Shown one piece after another: positions 41,439-52,060 of a DNA stretch of 64,000 nucleotides. Both the position numbers and the translations under genes were made by a program. Source of the DNA: Sycon ciliatum (Eukaryota; Porifera; Calcarea; Leucosolenida; Sycettidae); NCBI RefSeq assembly GCF_964019385.1, contig NC_088647.1:2271985-2335984 (forward strand). Direction: 5' to 3'. The notes under the pieces were generated by a model. That model was not told the origin of the DNA, did no database searches, and saw only the letters and a program-made list of their open reading frames with translations. Within the stretch, counting starts at the first letter, position 1; the number at the start of each line of letters is the position of its first letter.

Positions 41439-41872
41439 AAGGCTGTGTTTACATGAAGCGTTTCAACCCGGGTTGAGTTCGACCCGGGTCAGATTTCAAC
41501 CCGCCATGTGCACAAAGTGAATGGCGCGTTTACATGACGCATTGCGCTTGACCCGGGTTGAAATTTCGCCCCGGGTTGATTTCAACCCTCCCCCCAAGGG
41601 GAGGGTTGAAATCAACCCGGGTCAAGAAAATCGTACAAACGTACTTCTGTGCGTATCTCGCGCCAGGTTTGAACAGCACTGCAGATGCAAATTTCGCGCG
41701 AACGGATTCACGTGACCATACAGGACTGTAGAAGTGGACTTTTGGCGGCATATCAGTATTTGACCCGGGTCAACTGTCTTCATGTAAACGCTCACCTCTT
41801 TTGTCTGTCGTACAGACTTTCAACCCGGGCTGAACTCGACCCGGGTTGAAATTTCTCATGTAAACACAGCCT
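41439..41872. mobile_element. MITE, AGGCTGTGTTTACATGA ends
   Basis: AGGCTGTGTTTACATGA mirrors TCATGTAAACACAGCCT. Inside are several CAACCCGGGTTGA-type palindromes and a C/G-rich hairpin (41585-41607). About 434 bp; resembles hAT-type MITEs by its ends, not proven. Confidence 0.75.
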
Positions 41873-41979
41873 AAAGCTGTCTGGACCCTGGCTAGCGCCA
41901 GACGTTACTGAAGTAACGTCCTCTGCATAGCTACGGGAGTAAAAAGGGTTTGTCAACTGACAACCGCTCTATGTATATG

Positions 41980-42112
41980 TTATCGCATGGTTGCAAGGGC
42001 CTTATGGCATATTATTGCCCCGAGAGGTTAGCCCGAGGGCCGTAGGCCCGAGGGCTAACCTCGAGGGGCAATAATATGCCATAAGGCCTGCAGCAACCAT
42101 GCGATAACACAT
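41980..42112. repeat. 133-bp hairpin with GGGCCGTAGGCCC centre
   Basis: TGTTATCGCATGGTTGCA mirrors TGCAGCAACCATGCGATAACA, and the centre reads GGTTAGCCCGAGGGCC GTA GGCCCGAGGGCTAACC. Its centre and the GGCCTTATGGC arm motif are shared with 48917-49037, whose outer arms differ. Confidence 0.85.
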
Positions 42113-44006
42113 TTATCACATGGCCCACAGAGCAGACCATTGGGCTGCTGTTGAAATTAGCCCAAATGCCAACACATTATGACCACAATGTATATTGATG
42201 TGCTATCATTATCAAAACAGGAAAAATGAAGATATTTCTCCTACACCCTGACAAAAAGTCTGCTGCAGGCCATCAGAGAGTATACAGTGCTGAAAGACGG
42301 AGACAGAAAAAAAGTGCCGGCACCGCATCGTCATAGCAATAGACATGGCAACGACAATAAAATACAGCAGAATCATAATTTCAGTTGAATAATTAAGAGT
42401 GCTACCACAACGAGTTTCTTCATGTTTACATGTGTATCAGGAAGTGGTCAAATACAGTACTGCAACAAGTGCAAGTATTTGACGACTCCCTGGTGTGTAA
42501 TTCTGAGGACAATTTTTCTTCTTTTTTTCAGCTCCAGATAGCTGTATTTTTCATTGCAAAACATTCCTGAATTGTTGTGTTTGTTGTTCAAGCAAAGGTG
42601 AAGGCAGAGGACAGATGAGCCTGGTAAGAGTTTTGCGTGGCACATAAAGACCACACACAGGCAGTGACTTAACTAAAAAAGTCTTTGCGAGGATTTGAAA
42701 ACGCACGACGCTGAGTTGAATTTGTGTTATTTCAAATAATTGTTTGTGATCACAGTACCACTTCGAGCAGAACTGAATCTTATCCACAAGCTTACCGACG
42801 GTCAGGCTGCCAACATGACTGAACAAATGATCCCTGCAAGCACCACACGGCAGACGTCCGAGGCCATGTCCATTGCCGGGATGTCCATCTCCAAAAAGAA
42901 TTCCATCTTCGTCTCAATGCTACACTGCGACTCGTCGTGGAGTCGTACAGTCTACAGAGTCGTCGTAGTCACGCGATCACTGAAATAAACTATTTTTTTG
43001 CGGGCAAATAAACTATTTTTTTGCGGGCAATATCGCATATTATTGCCCGCGGCGCGAAAGGTGCTGATTCGCTGGAGTACGGGCAACAATCACGTGCCAT
43101 GTGATAATTAGTTGTTATTCGCTTTTGGCGTATGCGCTGGATAAAAATTATTTTATCATCAATAAGGACTCCGAAATTCATGAACTAGTCTTTGGGCATT
43201 CTCTTCAAATGAATTACAAGCCAGCAGAACCAATGAAACATAGGGATAAGTAGCATCACAAGGGTGGTAAACATTACAACTAGGGGATAAATTCAGGGAA
43301 GAATTTATGCACAGGGGGAGATAATAAAAAGGGAAAAGAGGGAAAGAGAAGGTTAGGATTGAGACAAGAGGAACTAAAACACACACTGTGTAAATTAAAA
43401 CAAGAAATAGACGGTACACTAACTAGTGGGATCTGGGGTGTCAGAAAACAACTTGAGAGATATTACATTTTTCTTTTGTTTACACAAAGCCCAAAGGTAG
43501 CTGGGCAGTGCAAATATATATATATATAATATATATATACTTCTAAGTAGCTTCTAACACTTTCATATGGGCGAGACCACGTACACAGGTTGGTGACAAA
43601 AAAGAGAAGTGGCTATCGGAATACCCACGAACACAATCAGATTTCGCATTACCTGATCTACAGTGCGAACACTGCTGCTGCTACTGTTTGTAATACTGAG
43701 ACAGGCGTATAGACTGCTTTCTTCCAAAAAGGCTCTCTCTCTCCCTTGTTTTTCTCGAATGGACGTGTCATTGCATCAGCTGCACAGCCTACCATTCAGC
43801 ATCAGTCCTCTTGTTTTGTATTTGGTCCATGGCTTGCCATCCTACGGATGCGGAAAACTCTGTTTCCAGCCGAGTCTCACGCGAATTGTGTATTTCTTTT
43901 GCCAGCAGCTTACCCTTGCAAGTAACAGTCATACGTATGTCCAGGACTTTTACTGCTAGGTGACTCCAGCCTATCTAGTCCGCTCAGGCTATTGTTATCC
44001 TTGCAG
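42113..44006. other. Block B sequence without recognised gene
   Basis: 42113-43105 is absent from A. A minus-strand open region (about 42551-42900) has protein-like stretches (GDGHPGNGHGLGRLPC in one frame) but shifts frame and matches nothing I know. 43105-43405 matches A (12545-12855). 43511-43541 is an AT dinucleotide run. 43848-43892 is a SINE tail fragment (GATGCGGAAAACTCTG). Confidence 0.4.
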
Positions 44007-44640
44007 AATGTGGCCACTCAGCATGGTGGTTGTCTCCGCAGGGTCAGCTTGGACTTTGTGAATATGTGTGCCACTGCAGACATTCTCTGCCCATCCCTTG
44101 GTGGAGATTTCGCACACTGCTATGATTTTGATGTGCTGGCACCGAAAGGTTTTCAAATGCTTTGATCTGTGCGGCTGGTCAGCAACGGCACAGTGTCAGT
44201 ATTGCCGACTGTCCACTGGTATCATGTGTGTGTGAGCGCTTCAGCTGGGTCTACACAGAGCATTGTGTCCTCTCTTTAGTGGTCAAGTGCTGATACAATG
44301 TATGGCATCCCTACATCCCCTATGTTTTGTCCTTTTGCTTCATCTGAAAAGAGTTCATCTTGAAGCAGTTCATCTGAAAAGAGTTCATCTTGAAGCAGTG
44401 CATCTGAAAAGAGTTCATCTGGAAGCAGTTCATCTGAAAAGAGTTGATCTGGAAGAAGTGCATCTGAGGAGATTTCATCTGGAAGGTCATGTGATAAATC
44501 TGGAAGAAGTTGAAGGCTGACGATGCCAATTTTGTTTCATGTGACTTTGCTGGGTGCTGTCATCGAGTTCAACTTCTATGACCTCATTTCATCACCATAT
44601 TCAGATGTCATCACACCCAATGGAAATGCTTGAGAGGCAT
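44007..44640 (+). pseudogene. Decayed gene fragment, unknown protein
   Basis: After a strong acceptor (TTGTTATCCTTGCAG) one frame reads protein-like for over 200 codons: NVATQHGGCLRRVSLDFVN, ADILCPSLGGDFAHCYDFDV, SVRLVSNGTVSVLPTVHWYH, then a Ser/Lys/Glu repeat and MPILFHVTLLGAVIEFNFYD, SPYSDVITPNG. The frame carries several in-frame stops (for example TGA at 44163 and TAG at 44277, and some Gly codons of the Ser-rich repeat changed to TGA). A neighbouring frame at 44640-44850 has a WD40-like piece (HSGGVAAVAFCPADPRLF). Lack of introns over this length suggests a retrocopy. Absent from block A. Confidence 0.4.
44340..44490 (+). repeat. 30-bp tandem repeat
   Basis: Unit CATCTGAAAAGAGTTCATCT-TGAAGCAGTT repeated about four and a half times with substitutions. 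In the decayed frame above it encodes a Ser-rich linker (SSSEKSSSGS type). Confidence 0.9.
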
Positions 44641-44880
44641 CTGCGCACTCAGCTGTGGCTAGCGTACTCCAGCGGAATACTAGTAACACTTGCTGACATC
44701 TTGCTCCAATCTGGCAGTGCCATTGGGCACCATCTCGCCTGCTTTCATTCGGGCGGAGTTGCTGCCGTAGCATTTTGTCCGGCCGATCCTAGACTATTTC
44801 ATGCGGGTATGGATAAGGGCCGCACCCTCTTTAATAGTCAAGATCACGTCCATTCTAGCCTTTTCTGGGTACATGTGTAG

Positions 44881-46184
44881 TATCCCTGACTGTCAGTAAT
44901 CACACAGCCAAGTCTCTACCAGTAGTTACATTGTAGTTAACAGGTACATTCTATCTAAGTGCTTCTCACGCGCAACCACTTAGGACTAGATAGCCCTGCT
45001 TGCAAGACCGGTACGGCATGACCTATCGCAATTTTTTTATTTTATACGAAAGTCCACTATATTCCCAAATATGTGCGAGAAGTGGTGGCGGGGCCAGGCT
45101 GCTCTGCATTCATGCTGTACTAATACATTACATTGATTCCTGTATAGTCCGTTCCCCATCACTGACCCTCTTGATCCCTTGCGAGATTCCTTCCCGGTTC
45201 TAGGCATCCAACAGCTTTCTTCCCCGAATCCATGTTATTGTTCAGCCCTAGCTCACACACATTCAAAGGTCTTTTTCCTTACTTGTAGATCTTTCAACAG
45301 TTGTCTTCCTAGTAATCTTTTGCCCTCGCTCCCAGCTGCTCTCTCCATCTGGCCTATATAAACCCATCATTCTTTCTCATTGCTGTGTGGAATTATGAAG
45401 TGAAGAGTCTAAGCCCAAGAGCTTGTTTTCCTCCCGCTAGTGCTGTCAGCCTGTATCACTTTCTGTTGTAAGCCCAAAGTGCCTCAGACACGAGCAGGCT
45501 GGCAGACACTTCACATGTCTGTGCGTCTCCCATGCAGGGCCAAATCCTCACCGATTCTGAGTAGCTAAAATCCTTTTACCTTCTTTTGACACTCCTTTTC
45601 ACTCCCATTTTCTGTTTTACTGTTTGTTCTTCTCTGCTGATCTTCAAATCCCCCCCCCCCTTCTCATTAATTTTTCATTTCACCCCTGCTTATGCTTTCC
45701 CCTGGATATAGTTCACCTGCCATTGAAAGAAGCCCAGAAGCTCTGGTTGAAGCCATCTCAACCCATGCTAACCCGTTCGTTCTGTGGCCTATAAAACGCC
45801 TTCCGCAGAGGAGACGGCTTACCACCCACACGTGGACTAACAGTGAATTCCAGTGCCAGCCTTAATGACTGTACGACTGTTTAGAGTGCAGAGTAGTAGT
45901 CCACTGGCATTTTCATTTTGATTTCATCGTCGAGTTTCATCCCTTGTATCTTTGGTTTTCTTCCTTCTTTCCATGTCGTATTATTTGAATAAACTCGGCT
46001 TGAGTAGTCCACTGACTGCTAGAACAATGCACGCGTACACATTTGTGTACAAGTAAAGTGTACAAGTTCGCATTGCCCAGACAACCACAGTATAACATTT
46101 GGACCCCGATCCAGGTGTCTGCCCACCCAAGTCCTTGGTTTAGGAGTGTTTCTTGTTTAGTCACGAAGGCTTAGTGAGATCCAT
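44881..46184. other. Block B intronic sequence; possible third exon relic
   Basis: 44878-45510 matches A (13222-13770). 45755-46100 repeats the flank of the second Gln-rich exon (CCCATGCTAACCCGTTCG; CACACGTGGACTAACAGTGAA), as at 14670-14930 and 46670-46880, but without the Gln run. It may be the relic of a third exon unit. C-run at 45651-45661. Confidence 0.4.
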
Positions 46185-46187
46185 CCG

Positions 46188-46305
46188 CCACCCCCCCCCC
46201 CCCGCTCCCCAGCACCCCCCCCCCCCTCCGCAGCACCCCCACTCCCCCCCCCCCCCCGCCCCCCCCCCCTCGCCCCCCAGCCCCCCCTCCCCCCCCCCGC
46301 AGCAC
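46188..46305. repeat. Long C-tract (G-tract on the exon strand)
   Basis: About 115 bp of C-runs broken by G, A and T, beginning about 55 bp past the donor of the 46362-46694 exon. Confidence 0.95.
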
Positions 46306-46361
46306 CCCTAAGCTAGCCCCAAACTGATTACAGCACTGTCCTGGCGATTCATTAGTCTTAC

Positions 46362-46694
46362 TTGCAGGCACGATAGATCATCCTGGTTCTGCTGCTGCTG
46401 CTGCTGCTGCTGCTGTTCTTGCTGATCTTGCTGTTGTTCTTGATGTTGCTGCTGCTGTTCTTGCTGATCTTGCTGTTGTTCTTGATGTTGCTGCTGCTGT
46501 TCTTGCTGATCTTGCTGTTGTTCTTGATGCTGAAGTGCCTCCAGTTCGGTGAATGCGAGCTGCATACAATCAGTCGTGTACATGGCAACACTACAGTGTG
46601 CAGACTGGCATTCAATGTTTCCCAGACTGCTGGTCGGTTGAGCGTGCAACGCACCAGCAGCACCGCATCACCCCCTGCTAGCCCATGTGGATAG
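46362..46694 (-). CDS. Second Gln-rich exon, block B gene
   Basis: Acceptor GGTTTTGCCAG before 46694, donor CTGCAA|GTAAGAC after 46362. Starts (S)YPHGLAGGDAVLLV like the A copy and ends D-D-L-S-C-L-Q. The Gln run is longer than in A: a QEQQQDQQEQQQQH-type unit repeated three times. Relative to A there is a one-base indel near 46620, so the front and back halves are in different frames: either this copy is broken or the read has an error. The end-frame, donor and intron start stay intact. Confidence 0.35.
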
Positions 46695-46880
46695 CTGGCA
46701 AAACCAATGCCTCCCGCAGAACACAAAGATCAACCACCCCTCACACGGACTCACAATGAAGTCCACTACCAGCCATAATGACTTTAGTACTGTTTAGACT
46801 GTCGAGTGCGTGGTAGAAGTTCACTGGTTACTAGACCCATGCATGCGTACACATTATATTGTGTAAAAGTAAAGTACTTG

Positions 46881-47012
46881 CAGTCCATTTCAAAACTACA
46901 GACGCCCAATTTGGAAAAAATGTATGCACAAACTGATCACAGATTTTATGTGGTATAGATGCTGGCATAACGGTTTTTGCCTAGGTACGCGTCTATAGTT
47001 TGAAATGGACTG
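46881..47012. mobile_element. 132-bp MITE, CAGTCCATTTCAAA ends, block B only
   Basis: CAGTCCATTTCAAAACTACA mirrors CTATAGTTTGAAATGGACTG. Block A keeps the uninterrupted AAGTACTTAGTTCAC (about 14890). TACTT/TACTC flank the element. Confidence 0.85.
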
Positions 47013-47227
47013 TACTCAGTAGTTCACATGTTCTCATTGCCTAATCTCAACGCACCAACAGACAGCAGATAGCACACGTACTTTGCTGCAGAACAATAAT
47101 GTAATACAATCATGTGGCCACATACAAGCACCGTATTTTCCGGAGAATAGTGCACACTTTAGACGTACAATTTCAGGCACCAAATCGCAAGTGCGCACTA
47201 TGCCCCGAATATGAAAGTGCCTGCACT

Positions 47228-47445
47228 TCGACCCACAGTTTATTGGGAACTCGTGGCCTAACACGAGGGAATCATAGATGCAGTGAATTTTTCGGTCTTT
47301 GACCACTTTGTGGTGGGCCTGATCTACTCACCGCCCACTGCCTAGGAGCTGCATCTGCGCCTGGGCCCAAGAAGGTGGTGGCGTTCCTGTGGATGCGGAA
47401 AACTCGGCTTCCAGCCGAGTCTCACACGAACCGTGAATATTTTTG
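47228..47445 (+). mobile_element. SINE body and 3' end, long subfamily
   Basis: CGACCCACAG, GGGAACTCGTGGCCTAACAC, GACCACTTTGTGG, then GATGCGGAAAACTCGGCTTC to CACACGAACCGTGAA. The block A counterpart (15418-15590) has lost part of the body. Confidence 0.75.
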
Positions 47446-47541
47446 CACTTCGAAAAGCAGTAAATGCATCAAACTGTTCAGAATTTAGTTTGCTACCTCA
47501 AACTATATGACTGTGTGCATTTGTATTATCTACTGCCAGCT

Positions 47542-47625
47542 GCCAGGGTTTATCGGGTGTTAGCGGCCGTCGTAAGTTCCCTTCGGGAACGGACACGATA
47601 ATTTTTTTTATTTTTTTATTTTTTC
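47542..47625 (+). mobile_element. 5'-truncated SINE with target duplication
   Basis: 84 bp of the short SINE subfamily 3' end (GGGTTTATCGGGTGTTAGCG, TTCCCTTCGGGAAC, T-rich tail) flanked by ACTGCCAGCT (47532-47541, 47626-47635). Block A has a single CTGCCAGCT (about 15608). Confidence 0.85.
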
Positions 47626-47758
47626 ACTGCCAGCTACACTGCTAATGTATAATGGGTACGATACCCCTTTGGCAGCACACGCATTTTACGAACGTAATTT
47701 TATGATACGATTGGCACACCATAGACTGTACTGTATTTATGATCGATAATGCTCTTAA

Positions 47759-48793
47759 GGGGGCAGCCTACCCATAAATTTCATATGGCATTCAATTGAC
47801 CGTAACTTTGGTGTTTCTCAATGGATTTGAGTGAAATTTTGACCACACACTCCTGCCACTATGCTGGCCCTCAGGACATGATTTACAAGTTCTTGCGCCT
47901 CACTGACAGGCTTTCCAGGCCGGAAAAACTCAAAATTCCGGCATAGTGCCACGGTGTGCGAGCCACCCAGGAGCCAAACAAATGCATTTACAATTATTCA
48001 CATTTTCGTGCTCATTCTGTCCGTGCGCGGGACCCAAACCTAGAACAAGTCCAGAAGCAGCCATGGGTGATGGGGTAGGGCCCCTCAACGAGGCCCTGGA
48101 ATCTGTCACAACAGAACGAGTGGGCGTTCTCTCACACACTCACACAGACCCAAGTCAATTTTTGAATTTTTTTAGGTTTAGCACGTGCTACGAGGTCGTA
48201 CCTTTGATACAACATCCAGTGCTGGGACCTCCACAGCAAGCCATTTCCACAGCGCTGCACACCAAATCCAGGATACCCTCAGAAACCGGCAAAGACTACC
48301 ACTCACGTTTCACTACTGCCTAGTACTGAATCCTACCTGACTTCTTGACACGACTCAAACTTGCCAAAGTCACTAAATCAACGTCAACTACAATAATCAA
48401 GCCACATATCTGCAACGTCACGAGGGTGCTGGCAAAAGTCCTGCTGCACGGCGGCGGGCTTCACCCGCCGCCGTGCAGCCCAATACGTGGCTCAAAAACC
48501 TGATTTTTTGGACTTAGAGCAAAATTCTGCACACTTTCACGTGTTTCCATGATACGACAAGGTGCGCACGGTCTGCTCACATTCAAATACAGTGCTGCGA
48601 ACAAATGACAGCGTGCAACAAAAAAATCTTTCCTTGCAAGGGCACATTTTCGGCCATAACTCTTGAACGGCCGGTCAGATCGGGACACAATTTTCAGAGA
48701 ATTTGCAGCTATTCATGCTCTTTCAACTGACATAGCACTCAATATGAATTTACAAATTCGATTTTTCAGCGAATTTTTGGGTAGTCTGCCACC
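47759..48793. mobile_element. TTAA-family element copy 3, both ends and TTAA intact
   Basis: GGGGGCAGCCTACCC to GGGTAGTCTGCCACC between two TTAA (47755-47758, 48794-48797). Block A retains GCTCTTAAATCTAGG without the insert (for example 15741). 1035 bp, includes the GC-rich hairpin at 48443-48478. Gives the reference borders for the family. Confidence 0.9.
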
Positions 48794-48916
48794 TTAAATC
48801 TAGGCTGCACATTGAACTCTGGATGTACTGTCTTTATGATCAATAGTGCTCTTAAATCTAGGCTGCACATAATACATGTACCTGTAAATTGAACTCTAGA
48901 TGACTATTTATAGGTA

Positions 48917-49037
48917 AGTGCATGGCAGGGAGGGCCTTATGGCTTGTTAGTCCCCGACAGGTTAGCCTGAGGGCCGTAGGCCCGAGGGCTACCCTGAAGG
49001 GCACAAACAAGCCATAAGACCCTCCCTGCCATGCACT
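48917..49037. repeat. 121-bp hairpin with GGGCCGTAGGCCC centre
   Basis: AGTGCATGGCAGGGAGGG mirrors CCCTCCCTGCCATGCACT around a centre nearly identical to that of 41980-42112. Confidence 0.85.
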
Positions 49038-49041
49038 AACT

Positions 49042-49671
49042 ATTTTAGAACGAGGTTACATGCATTATCTCACTTCCATCATGCTTGTGTACCATTATAT
49101 TGGGTAGTTTTGTGGTTTGTGTGCAGAGAGACTTGGTGTGGTATGAAAGAATATTTTTTCTGGTAAGTTATGGTAACTCAGCACCACTTAGGACTACTTA
49201 AAGTAAAATAGAAGCAAATGAAATGCTGGGCTCTTATTGCGAGCTTCATTCTTATTCATAGCTTGTGGAGCTATTTAGGGGATTTGAGAGCCCCTTGTCG
49301 ATACCTATAATGACTTCGATCTTTGGTTTTTATAGGTTTCCGCAAGCTGTTGACAAAGGAAATTCGTACAGATGAAAGAATACGGGAGGCAAAAACCGTA
49401 CACACTTCTGAAATGCGTAGCTTTTAGTTGTACACCGTCCATTTTATGCAGAGTTCATTATCTGCACCGTACTATAATGCATACAGGGAGTTGTACGCAC
49501 CAGTTTAGAGTATATTCAGCGGGCTTTAAACTAATCCAAGGCCCTCGACGCGTCATCAAGAGTAGTAAAATAACGATTGAGCGGGCTTTAAACTCTGATA
49601 AGGCCCTTGGCGGGAATGTCGCTGATTGGTCGTTTCCTGGACAACGAGACAGACCTCGTTCTAAACTGTCT
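49042..49671. mobile_element. Inverted-end element, TTAGAACGAGGT
   Basis: TTTAGAACGAGGT near 49042 mirrors ACCTCGTTCTAAA near 49671. Inside, GGGCTTTAAACT with AAGGCCCT occurs twice (49516-49547, 49580-49610). The stretch is absent from A. Ends only 12-13 bp, so moderate confidence. Confidence 0.45.
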
Positions 49672-50390
49672 TTATGATCGATAATGCTCTTAAATCTAGG
49701 CTGCACATTGAACTCTGGATGTACTGTCTTTATGATCAAGAGTGCTCTTAAATCTAGGCTGCACATAATACATGTAAATTGAACTCTAGATGACTATACT
49801 GTCTTTATGATCGATACTGCTCTTATCTAGGCTGCACATTGAACTCTGGATGAACTTTGAATTGCGAAAACGTTCTTTAAAGAATTGGTGGGGGTATGTA
49901 ATAGTCGGGTGGGCGTTATACTCCGGCAAATACGGTAATACTTAGTATAATTATTATACCGCAGTGACGCACATAAAGGCCCATTCGCTTATGAGTGAGT
50001 TTTGCGTTATTTGCTATTTTTTGCGGGTCGTTTGTCTCACACCTAGGGCTAGGCGCATGCGCTTGAGTTACCAGTGTACCGGTACCTTGCATAAGTATGC
50101 ACATATTGCAGTACTGCAATGCACATTGAACTATGTGAACATGGTGTTTTCGTGGTGTCTGTGTGTCACGGGATGGACCGCACTTTGGTTCACGTATAAC
50201 TTAAGCCCATGCCGTTATTTGTGAGGGTGTGCTAATGCCCGGGTATAGGCACATGTGCTTATATGCGCGTCGCTACGGTAGACAATTCCCTGACCCAGGT
50301 ACACGTACATGCACAGTGTGTATGTGCCTGCCCAAGTCCTTTGTTTTAGAAGGCCTTTTCAGGCAAGAAAGTTTAGTGCGAGCCACCAGC
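49672..50390. other. Repeats of a GATCGATAATGCTCTTAAATC unit and spacer
   Basis: A roughly 60-bp unit (CTGTCTTTATGATC, GCTCTTAAATCTAGGCTGCA, TGAACTCTGGATG) is repeated at 49665, 49728, 49798 and also at 48808 and 48837, with an inverted copy in block A (15780-15830). The rest matches A up to the C-tract. Confidence 0.6.
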
Positions 50391-50410
50391 CCCCCCCCCC
50401 CCCCCCCCCC
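50391..50410. repeat. C-tract
   Basis: Uninterrupted run of about 20 C, about 55 bp past the donor of the 50467-51378 exon. Confidence 0.95.
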
Positions 50411-50466
50411 TTACACACCCACCCACAACGGATTACCACACCGTTCTGGCGATTCATTCGTCTTAC

Positions 50467-51378
50467 TTGCTCCTGGAACCATTGTTCTAGTTCCTGCATC
50501 TGTTGTTCCATCCTCTGGCGCCGTTCTATCTGCTGAGGCTGTTGTTCTGGCTCGGATTCGTGCTGCTGCTGCTGTTGTTCTAGCAGCTGCCTTTGGCACT
50601 GTTGTTCTCGCTGCTGACGCTGTTGTTCTCGCTGTTGCTCTCGCTGCTGGCACTGTTGATCTTGCATTTGCTGTCGCTGCGGGCGCTGTTGTTCTGGCAG
50701 CTGGCATTGGCACTTTTGTTCTCCCAGCTGACGCTGTTGTGCTAACTGATGATGCTGTTGTTCTCGCTGTTGCAGTCGCTGCTGGCACTGTTGGTCTCGC
50801 AGTTGCTGTCCCTGCTGGTATTGAAATGCTAGCAGATCGTATTGGTAGTGCCAATGCAAGCGGCTCTGTTGTTCTTGCTCTTGGCGCTGTTGGTCTTGCA
50901 GTTCCTGTCGCTCCTGGCGCTGTTGTTCTAGCAGCTGGCATTGGCACTTTTGTTCTCCCTGCTGAAACTGTTGTTCTCGCAGTTGCTGTCGCTGCTGGCA
51001 CTGTTGTTGTTGCTGCAGGTGCTGCTGTTCTTGCTGCCGGTACGTTCGTTCGTGCAGCGGCTGCTGTCGTTCTTGCTGCTGCTGCTGTTGTTGTTGCAGT
51101 TGCAGTTGTTGTTGTTGCAGTTGCTGTTGTTGTTGGTGCAGGTGCTGTTGATCTTCCAGCAGCTGCTGTTGTTCTTGTTGCAGGCGCTGTTGTTCTTGCT
51201 GCTGGAGTTGTTGATCTTGCTGCAGGTGCTGCTGTTCTTGAAGCAGGTGCTGTTGTCCTTGCTGCTGGAGTTGTTGATATTGCTGCTGCTGCTGTCGTTG
51301 CCTTTGACGTCGCTGTAGTCCCTCCCGGAAGCGCTGAAGGAGCCTCCGCCACCACTGATGTTGTTCAGGTGTTAAAAG
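50467..51378 (-). CDS. Long Gln-rich coiled-coil exon, block B gene
   Basis: 304 codons without a stop, acceptor TGTTGTAACAG before 51378, donor CAA|GTAAGAC after 50467, phase 0 at both ends. It begins L-L-T-P-E-Q-H-Q-W-W-R-R-L-L-Q-R, matching the A exon, and ends L-E-Q-W-F-Q-E-Q. CQCQLLEQQ-type blocks recur as in A. The codon mix (CAG and CAA mixed, CTG, GAA, CGA) is not a simple triplet repeat. No ATG lies near the start, so translation must begin in an upstream exon, consistent with splicing. Function unknown. Confidence 0.5.
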
Positions 51379-52060
51379 CTGTTACAACACGATGGAAGGA
51401 CATTCGTTCAAATGTTTTTGATGCTTTGTATGTCACAGTAGGCAGTGGCTCACCTATCAACAGTCAGAGGTCTAGTGGGGAGTAGAATTGATGCTCTAGT
51501 TATAAAGAGGCACAAACATATTATGTTTGTGCCTCTTCCGTGCTCAAACTGCTGTCCGTGTAGGCTGTAAAGAGTTGGTACATTTCCAATAAACAGTCTG
51601 AGGTTTTTTTTCGGTATTTTCGGAAGGATCACGCACCCGCTCCATCCACCAATCATGGATTATGCACCAGCACTCGAATACATAATTGTACTTAGAAGAG
51701 CAGCTAGAAGTACACTCTTATCGAGTCTCCTATCTGGGCATCTCTGTCTCCCTGGCAACCTGTGCAAGAGATTTAGTTGAAATATTACTACTCTTTTGCG
51801 TGTGGAAACAATGGCGTTATGCCGCAGATCTCCGGCACTTCCCCAACAAAATATATTGAGAGTTACAGAATTACCAAGATCCAAATCTTGGAAATTCTGT
51901 AACTCCCATGCAGTGCCTTGTCCCCGACCGGTGACGGTGACCACACCTCACACAATGCTCGACGATTGCTCGTCTTGTTTCTTTCTAATGCTCCATAATT
52001 CTCTGATGCTTGGATAGTGTCATAATATAATACAATAATATTCGCGGAATCCGCGTTAGC

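Larger units (their letters stand above)
35690..51980 (+). repeat. Segmental duplication block B, first part
   Basis: Collinear with 7043-17640 (anchors listed there). Longer than A because of insertions at 36252, 36811, 37681, 38546, 39247, 40085-41940, 41980-43105, 43420-44878, 46881, 47542, 47759 and 48917-49860. Confidence 0.85.

Noticed and set aside
42551-42900. Transposase-like reading on the minus strand
   Set aside because: Protein-like pieces lie in two frames and match no family I can name; too weak to call.
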